Below are positions 31,678 to 36,404 of a DNA stretch of 36,404 bases, in pieces. Below the pieces are notes generated by a model. It was not told the origin of the DNA, ran no database searches, and saw nothing but the letters and a program-made list of their open reading frames with translations. Made by a program: the position numbers and the translations under genes. Source of the stretch: Bacteroidales bacterium UBA1182 (GTDB taxonomy: Bacteria; Bacteroidota; Bacteroidia; Bacteroidales; Bacteroidaceae); assembly GCA_002310015.1 (NCBI GenBank), contig DBYQ01000090.1:1-36404 (forward strand), read 5' to 3'. Positions within the stretch are counted from its first letter, which is position 1. Each line of letters begins with the position of its first letter.

Positions 31678-32429
31678 AATATCTCCTGCCCATCGTAGGC
31701 AAACTGTACGTGGGGCGGGAATTTTGCATTCATGATTGCGTGCATGCCGGCACGATGGCTCATGTGCACAAAATATGTCTCCCTTGCACCTACTCTCTCG
31801 GCAAACAGAACTGCCTGGCGCACATTCTGGTGCGTGGGATGCTCCTTGGTATGGAGCGCGTTTACAATGAGCGTCTCTGTGCCTTCAATGAGCTTGAAAC
31901 TCTCGTCGTCAATGCTTTTCATATCCGTGATATATGTGAGACTGCCTATCCTGAATCCAAGTATGGGCAGATTGCCGTGCATCACGCGTATGGCCAATAT
32001 TTCAATATCGCCCACCTTAAACTTATTGCCCGGTTGTATTTCACATAATTCCATATGAGGCACACGAGGGCTGATTTCCCGGCAGAAACAATACGGCATA
32101 CTCTGCATGATATGACTTATCACGTTTCTCTCGGCATAGATGGGAATAGTAGTCGTGGTGCAGTATGGACGCAGATCATCAAGACCTCCAATATGGTCAT
32201 AATGCTCATGCGTAACAATCACAGCATCAAGCTTTTCCAAGCCTACCCTTAAAGCCTGCTGACGGAAATCGGGACCACAATCTATTATGACTGTAGTGGT
32301 GCCGGTTTCTAAAAGGGCCGATGTACGCAGACGCTTGTCATGCGGGTCTGTTGACTGGCAGGTCTGGCAGTGGCAGCGCATCTCAGGCACACCAATTGAG
32401 GTACCGGTTCCAAGAAATGTCAGTTTCAT
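31665..32429 (-). CDS. MBL-fold hydrolase (PhnP/RNase Z-like)
   Basis: A 254-residue metallo-beta-lactamase-fold protein. The metal motif THEHYDHIGGLDD (HxHxDH) is complete, with further ligands in VMHGNLPILGFR, HTKEHPTH and the C-terminal MSHRAGMH. An N-terminal CHCQTC segment matches the zinc-binding insert of PhnP-like phosphodiesterases. The reaction is probably cyclic phosphodiester or related hydrolysis; the substrate is unknown. The start overlaps the murB stop (ATGA). The final residues LIEN and TGA stop are encoded by heptads of B4, so the natural C-terminus has probably been replaced or extended. Confidence 0.86.
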   Translation of the reverse strand: MKLTFLGTGTSIGVPEMRCHCQTCQSTDPHDKRLRTSALLETGTTTVIIDCGPDFRQQALRVGLEKLDAVIVTHEHYDHIGGLDDLRPYCTTTTIPIYAERNVISHIMQSMPYCFCREISPRVPHMELCEIQPGNKFKVGDIEILAIRVMHGNLPILGFRIGSLTYITDMKSIDDESFKLIEGTETLIVNALHTKEHPTHQNVRQAVLFAERVGARETYFVHMSHRAGMHAIMNAKFPPHVQFAYDGQEILIEN

Positions 32430-33427
32430 ATATAGTTTACCTCAGTCGTGAGGGTTATTCCGAATTTCTGTTTTACATCTTCAATAATGGTGTCAGCCAG
32501 ATGCTTGATATCCGCACCGGTGGCACCACCCTTGTTTACAAGCACCAGAGCCTGTTTTTCATATACTGCGGCAGGACCTAATGAACGGCCTTTCCAGCCT
32601 GTTTTCTCAATCAGCCAGCCCGCAGGAACCTTGACCATTCCGTCTGATGCCGGATATGAAGGAACATCGGGATAGTTACTCCTTATTATATTGAACTCCT
32701 GCTCTGTTATTACCGGATTCATAAAGAAACTGCCGGCATTGCCAAGAACCTTGGGATCTGGCAGTTTGCTTTCACGTATTGCAATGACTGCCTTGCGGAT
32801 GTTCTCAAGCGTGGGGCCACCCAGACACTCCACCTCCTGTGCAATGGCACCGTAGCCAAGTTTGGGCTGCGCAGCCTTGGAGAGAGTGAAGATAACATAT
32901 GTAACGGCATATTGTCCCTTCAGTTCATTCTTGAATATGCTCTGACGGTAAGCATACCTGCACTCCGCATTGGTGAAGTCACGCTCACTGCCATCGGCCA
33001 GACAAATGGTTTGGACAGTATCTATAACATCCTTTGCTTCCACACCGTAAGCCCCGATATTCTGGACTGCGCTGGCTCCCACCTCACCGGGAATGGCAGA
33101 GAGATTCTCCACGCCCCAGTATCCGTTTATGGAACACCATGCAACAAAATCATCCCATACTACACCGGCTCCGACCCTGACATGGACGTGGTCTGAATCA
33201 CCACCTATTACCTCTATCGATGATATGGTTGAGTGAAGCACAGTTCCTCTGAAATCACCCATAAACAGCAGATTGCTGCCGCCTCCTATCATGAGAACAG
33301 GCTTTTCAATATCATGCAGAACGTTTTTCAGTTCATCTGTTGAGGCCCAGTCAATCAGGCTGTCTGCCCTAACGTCCATACCGAAAGTATTCCTGTCGGC
33401 AAGTGAACAATTGTCTCTTATTGTCAT
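32426..33427 (-). CDS. murB: UDP-N-acetylenolpyruvoylglucosamine reductase
   Basis: Reduces UDP-GlcNAc-enolpyruvate to UDP-MurNAc with NADPH and FAD, an early peptidoglycan step in the cytoplasm. The 333-residue protein has the FAD-binding loop IGGGSNLLF (about 47-55), IPGEVGASAVQNIGAYG, and the catalytic serine in NAGSFFMNPV. The length and the tyrosine-loop region indicate type I MurB as in E. coli. The frame overlaps the MBL gene by 4 bp. The -7 box TAATTTTG is only a few bases before the ATG, so the leader is very short. Confidence 0.95.
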   Translation of the reverse strand: MTIRDNCSLADRNTFGMDVRADSLIDWASTDELKNVLHDIEKPVLMIGGGSNLLFMGDFRGTVLHSTISSIEVIGGDSDHVHVRVGAGVVWDDFVAWCSINGYWGVENLSAIPGEVGASAVQNIGAYGVEAKDVIDTVQTICLADGSERDFTNAECRYAYRQSIFKNELKGQYAVTYVIFTLSKAAQPKLGYGAIAQEVECLGGPTLENIRKAVIAIRESKLPDPKVLGNAGSFFMNPVITEQEFNIIRSNYPDVPSYPASDGMVKVPAGWLIEKTGWKGRSLGPAAVYEKQALVLVNKGGATGADIKHLADTIIEDVKQKFGITLTTEVNYI

Positions 33428-33431
33428 GCTG

Positions 33432-33439
33432 CAAAATTA
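33432..33439 (-). promoter_or_regulatory. -7 box for murB
   Basis: TAATTTTG (33439-33432) matches TAnnTTTG, just 4 bp before the murB ATG, so the message would be nearly leaderless. It faces the pheS promoter across 10 bp. Confidence 0.45.
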
Positions 33440-33449
33440 CTCAAACAAA

Positions 33450-33480
33450 TTGGTGTTACGCGTCTTTTTTGCTATTTTTG
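33450..33480 (+). promoter_or_regulatory. pheS promoter
   Basis: TTG (33450-33452), exactly 20 nt, then TATTTTTG (33473-33480), a full Bacteroidota promoter match, 23 nt before the pheS ATG. Confidence 0.7.
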
Positions 33481-33503
33481 CACCTCGAAAAAAAGCATCA
33501 GAG

Positions 33504-34523
33504 ATGATTGAGAAAATTGAACAGTTAATCAGTGAGATAAACAATCTTAAGGCACAGTCAGCCGAAGAGCTTGAATCACTTAGACTTAAATATTTGAGCA
33601 AGAAGGGCGCCATCAATGACCTTATGGCCGATTTCCGTAACGTGCCTGCCGAGAGCAAGCGTGAGGTTGGTCAGAAACTCAATGAGCTCAAGAACCTGGC
33701 TCAGGAGAAGATCAATAGCCTTAAGGAGGCTTTTGAAGCCAAGAAGGCAGTTGATGAGAAACCAGACCTGACCCGTACCGCCTATCCTATAGAGCTTGGT
33801 ACACGTCATCCGCTCAATATTGTCAAGAATGAGATAATTGAGATTTTCTCACGTCTGGGCTTTGTCCTTGCCGATGGTCCTGAGGTTGAAGATGACTGGC
33901 ATGTATTCTCAGCCATGAACTTTGCTGAGGATCACCCCGCACGTGACATGCAGGATACATTCTTCGTAGAGGCACATCCCGATATCATCCTGCGCACACA
34001 TACATCATCAGTTCAGAGCCGCGTAATGGAGGTTACACAGCCCCCTATCCGCATCATCTGCCCGGGCCGTGTATATCGTAACGAGGCCATCAGCTATCGT
34101 GCACACTGCTTCTTCCATCAGGTTGAGGCCCTTTATGTAGATAAGAACGTAAGCTTTACAGACCTCAAGCAGGTACTGCTCTACTTTGCACAGCAGATGT
34201 TCGGCCCCGATACCAAGATACGTCTGCGCCCCAGCTACTTCCCGTTCACGGAGCCGTCAGCTGAGATGGACATCAGTTGCAACATCTGCGGCGGTAAGGG
34301 TTGCCCCTTCTGCAAGGGTACCGGTTGGGTTGAGATCCTGGGTTGCGGTATGGTACACCCCAATGTGCTGGAACTCAACGGTATAAACAGCAAGGAATAC
34401 ACCGGATTCGCTCTTGGCATGGGTATAGAGCGTATAACCAACCTCAAATACCAAGTCAAGGACCTGCGTATGTTCTCAGAGAATGACGTACGTTTCCTCA
34501 AGGAGTTTGAGGCAGCAAACTGA
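33504..34523 (+). CDS. pheS: Phenylalanyl-tRNA synthetase alpha subunit
   Basis: Catalytic subunit of the alpha2-beta2 synthetase charging tRNA-Phe. The 339 residues from ATG 33504 (MIEKIEQLISEI) have the coiled-coil N-terminus, then class II motifs: GTRHPLNIVKNEI, motif 2 in CPGRVYRNEAISYRAHCFFHQVE, and motif 3 as GFALGMGIERI. A zinc-like CNICGGKGCPFCKGTGW insert is present, as in many bacterial PheS. The open frame begins at 33273, but that extension overlaps murB and its promoter and is rejected. No pheT is adjacent, so the subunits are encoded apart. Confidence 0.96.
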   Translation: MIEKIEQLISEINNLKAQSAEELESLRLKYLSKKGAINDLMADFRNVPAESKREVGQKLNELKNLAQEKINSLKEAFEAKKAVDEKPDLTRTAYPIELGTRHPLNIVKNEIIEIFSRLGFVLADGPEVEDDWHVFSAMNFAEDHPARDMQDTFFVEAHPDIILRTHTSSVQSRVMEVTQPPIRIICPGRVYRNEAISYRAHCFFHQVEALYVDKNVSFTDLKQVLLYFAQQMFGPDTKIRLRPSYFPFTEPSAEMDISCNICGGKGCPFCKGTGWVEILGCGMVHPNVLELNGINSKEYTGFALGMGIERITNLKYQVKDLRMFSENDVRFLKEFEAAN

Positions 34524-34535
34524 TAACCCCTCCCT

Positions 34536-35171
34536 ATGAAAAAGAGGGAACTATATGATTTATGCAGCCAGAGGCTGGCCAAGGAATATCCCGCAGCCGC
34601 CACTGAGCTGCATTTTTCATCTCCATATGAGCTGCTTGTAGCTGTGATGCTCTCAGCACAATGCACCGACAAGCGTGTCAATATGGTAACTCCAGCCCTT
34701 TTCAAGGCATTCCCTACCGTTCAGGATATGGCCGCCGCCACGCCGGGACAGATATTTCCGTTTGTAAGAAGTGTTTCATATCCCAATGCCAAATCGGAGC
34801 ATCTTGCCGAGATGGCACGTATGGTATGCGAGCGGTTTAACGGTGAGATTCCGCAGACCATGGATGAAATGGTTTCACTGCCTGGCGTAGGCCGCAAAAC
34901 GGCCAATGTAATGCTTGCGGTGGCATTCGGAGGGCAGGCTATGCCTGTTGACACTCATGTATTCCGCGTAAGCCACCGCATAGGTCTTGTCCCGGAAAGA
35001 TGCACCACTCCGCTTAGCGTTGAAAAGGAACTTGTAAAATACTTTCAGCATGACAGACTCTCTGATGCCCATCATTGGCTCATACTCCACGGCCGCTATG
35101 TCTGTACTGCCCGCGCCCCCAAATGCGCCGCATGCTGCCTGAACGATATCTGCCGCAGTAGCAATTATTAG
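34536..35171 (+). CDS. nth: Endonuclease III (DNA glycosylase/AP lyase)
   Basis: Removes oxidised pyrimidines and nicks abasic sites in base-excision repair. The 211-residue protein has the helix-hairpin-helix LPGVGRKTANVML with catalytic Lys121, the essential Asp139 in VDTHVFRVSHR, and the [4Fe-4S] ligands Cys190, Cys197, Cys200 and Cys206 (C-x6-C-x2-C-x5-C). All match E. coli Nth spacing. It follows pheS by 12 bp and is probably co-transcribed. Confidence 0.96.
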   Translation: MKKRELYDLCSQRLAKEYPAAATELHFSSPYELLVAVMLSAQCTDKRVNMVTPALFKAFPTVQDMAAATPGQIFPFVRSVSYPNAKSEHLAEMARMVCERFNGEIPQTMDEMVSLPGVGRKTANVMLAVAFGGQAMPVDTHVFRVSHRIGLVPERCTTPLSVEKELVKYFQHDRLSDAHHWLILHGRYVCTARAPKCAACCLNDICRSSNY

Positions 35172-35215
35172 AAATAATTGACGCTCCAAATAGGCTTATT
35201 TTGAGCGGATTTGTG

Positions 35216-35223
35216 TAATTTTG
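35216..35223 (+). promoter_or_regulatory. -7 box for cysE
   Basis: TAATTTTG matches TAnnTTTG, 18 nt before the cysE ATG. No well-spaced -33 element is seen. Confidence 0.45.
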
Positions 35224-35241
35224 CAGCCAATTACCAAGGCA

Positions 35242-36069
35242 ATGGAACAGAAAGATATATTTGAAAGCATCAGAGACGTCAAAAAAGCTCTGCAGAAAGC
35301 TGATAAATACATTCCCAAAGTTGAGGAGCGTTCAATTGACCGCGCTGAGATAAAGGAGGCTGTCAAACTATTCCGTCATGTGGTGTTTGGCAACTTTTTC
35401 GGTGCGCTTGATCTCTCCACTTCACTGAGCCGCCTCTATTCAATCCTGTCACATCAGATAGGTTATATAGGCCGCATATTCCATGAGCCCCTTCCATGTT
35501 GTGCTGAGGATATGGCCCAGCAGTTCATTGAGAGCATTCCTGAACTGCGCCGTCTGCTAGGTACTGATGTCAAAGCTATATTTGATGGTGATCCCGCAGC
35601 CGTAAGTCATGAGGAGGTTATCCTGTGCTATCCTTCACTTGTAGCCATGGTGCACTACCGTATGGCACATCGCCTGCTTGAGATAGGCGTGCCTATCCTG
35701 CCTCGCGTCATCACGGAGCTGGCACACTCACTCACAGGTATAGACATCCATCCGGGAGCACAAATCGGCGAGTATTTCAGCATAGATCATGGTACCGGCG
35801 TGGTTATCGGAGAGACTGCAATCATAGGTAATCATGTTCAACTGTATCAAGGAGTTACGCTTGGCGCCAAGAGCTTCAAGTTTGATGAGAACGGCAATCC
35901 CATCAACATACCACGTCATCCCATCATTGAGGATAATGTGGTAATCTACTCAAACACTTCAGTCCTTGGCCGCGTGACCATCGGACATGATTCCATAATA
36001 GGCGGTAACGTATGGCTTACGCTTGACCTGCCGCCCCACTCCAAGTTTTTTCAGAACAGAGAGAAATAA
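35242..36069 (+). CDS. cysE: Serine O-acetyltransferase
   Basis: Makes O-acetylserine from serine and acetyl-CoA, the first step of cysteine synthesis. The 275 residues from ATG 35242 comprise an N-terminal helical domain (MEQKDIFESIRDVKKAL and on to about 150) and a C-terminal left-handed beta helix of hexapeptide repeats (IDIHPGAQIGEYFSIDHGTG, VVIGETAIIGNHVQLYQG). The conserved Asp-His pair DHGTG and IDIHPG fit the catalytic site. A TTG-started extension to 35221 would overlap the -7 box and is rejected. Confidence 0.93.
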   Translation: MEQKDIFESIRDVKKALQKADKYIPKVEERSIDRAEIKEAVKLFRHVVFGNFFGALDLSTSLSRLYSILSHQIGYIGRIFHEPLPCCAEDMAQQFIESIPELRRLLGTDVKAIFDGDPAAVSHEEVILCYPSLVAMVHYRMAHRLLEIGVPILPRVITELAHSLTGIDIHPGAQIGEYFSIDHGTGVVIGETAIIGNHVQLYQGVTLGAKSFKFDENGNPINIPRHPIIEDNVVIYSNTSVLGRVTIGHDSIIGGNVWLTLDLPPHSKFFQNREK

Positions 36070-36096
36070 CATTAACCATTAAATAACAGAATTACT

Positions 36097-36404
36097 ATGA
36101 CAATTGACAAATTCAACTTCGCTGGAAAGAAGACTTTCGTGCGCGTTGACTTCAACGTTCCTGTTGATGAGAACTTCAACATCACCGATGATACCCGTAT
36201 CGTCGCTGCTATGCCTACCCTCAAGAAGATCATCGCCGATGGCGGTCGTCTGATCATCGCTTCACACATGGGTCGTCCCAAGAAGAACCCGGATCCCAAG
36301 TATTCACTCAAGTACATCCTGAAACACGTTTCAGAGTGCCTTGGTGTTGATGTAAAGTTCGCTGAGGATTGCGCAAAGGCTCAGGAGCAGGTTGCCGCTC
36401 TTAA
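36097..36404 (+). CDS. pgk: Phosphoglycerate kinase, N-terminal part (cut by window edge)
   Basis: Glycolytic enzyme interconverting 1,3-bisphosphoglycerate and ATP. The visible 102 residues start MTIDKFNFAGKKTFVRVDFN and include the substrate-binding RVDFNVP (16-22) and ASHMGRP loops. Only the first quarter of the protein is in the window. It lies 27 bp after cysE on the same strand. Confidence 0.96.
   Translation, partial: MTIDKFNFAGKKTFVRVDFNVPVDENFNITDDTRIVAAMPTLKKIIADGGRLIIASHMGRPKKNPDPKYSLKYILKHVSECLGVDVKFAEDCAKAQEQVAAL

Noticed and set aside
31547..31735. Open frame of 62 codons on the plus strand across repeat B4
   Set aside because: It runs from the repeat into the antisense of the MBL gene; its product is translated repeat sequence.
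33273..33503. Longer N-terminus for pheS
   Set aside because: The extension is antisense to murB and spans both promoters; the family start is MIEKIEQL at 33504.

Overview
ORGANISM. The window looks like a chromosome segment of a Bacteroidales bacterium (Bacteroides/Prevotella/Muribaculaceae range; I cannot fix the genus). Reasons: the trp order trpB-trpE-trpG-trpD, many promoters of the Bacteroidota form TTG/TTTG-N20-TAnnTTTG instead of -35/-10 boxes, almost no Shine-Dalgarno sites, an Oar-like TonB-dependent receptor, a BspA-type leucine-rich lipoprotein, AsmA and NptA-PhoU proteins, and intergenic arrays of the heptad AATTGAR. No tRNA, rRNA, CRISPR array, prophage or transposase gene was seen. 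LAYOUT. 1-3712 (minus): trp operon behind a promoter, a 16-codon leader peptide with three consecutive Trp codons and an intrinsic terminator, i.e. a ribosome-mediated attenuator. 3738-4018: structured palindromic repeat, copy A1. 4008-8817 (minus): overlapping cluster ligA-dapA-M23 lipoprotein-HAD phosphatase. 8908-9582 (plus): trmD. 9614-12656 (minus): pyrK-pyrD and a BspA-like lipoprotein, separated by two heptad-bordered repeats (B1, B2). 12726-13813: an XRE regulator and an AT-rich spacer. 13814-17015: holA, an HsdR_N-like nuclease-fold protein, a coiled-coil zinc-ribbon protein and a NIF3 protein. 17048-19990: partial repeat B3, pncB, a lipoprotein-type nicotinamidase and a DMT transporter. 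20028-23624 (minus): a monocistronic TonB-dependent receptor directly under an FMN riboswitch. 23677-23908: palindromic repeat copy A2. 23957-25711: aspS. 25885-29567 (plus): small lipoprotein coupled to a large AsmA-like protein. 29611-33427 (minus): NptA-PhoU transporter, repeat B4, an MBL hydrolase and murB. 33504-36404 (plus): pheS, nth, cysE and the start of pgk. HOW IT FITS. The coding content is mostly housekeeping. The unusual material is RNA-level or intergenic: (1) the trp attenuator with mutually exclusive pairings visible; (2) an FMN riboswitch whose P1 stem ends at the base before the start codon of an outer-membrane receptor, pointing to regulated flavin uptake; (3) a roughly 200-280 bp palindromic repeat whose two copies differ at five positions of a 21-bp arm, every difference being compensated in the opposite arm; (4) a modular repeat family bordered by inverted heptad arrays, which sits at gene 3' ends and in two cases supplies the stop codon. 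The nicotinamidase, pncB, DMT and flavin-regulated receptor genes may form a loose cofactor-precursor salvage neighbourhood; this is inference.
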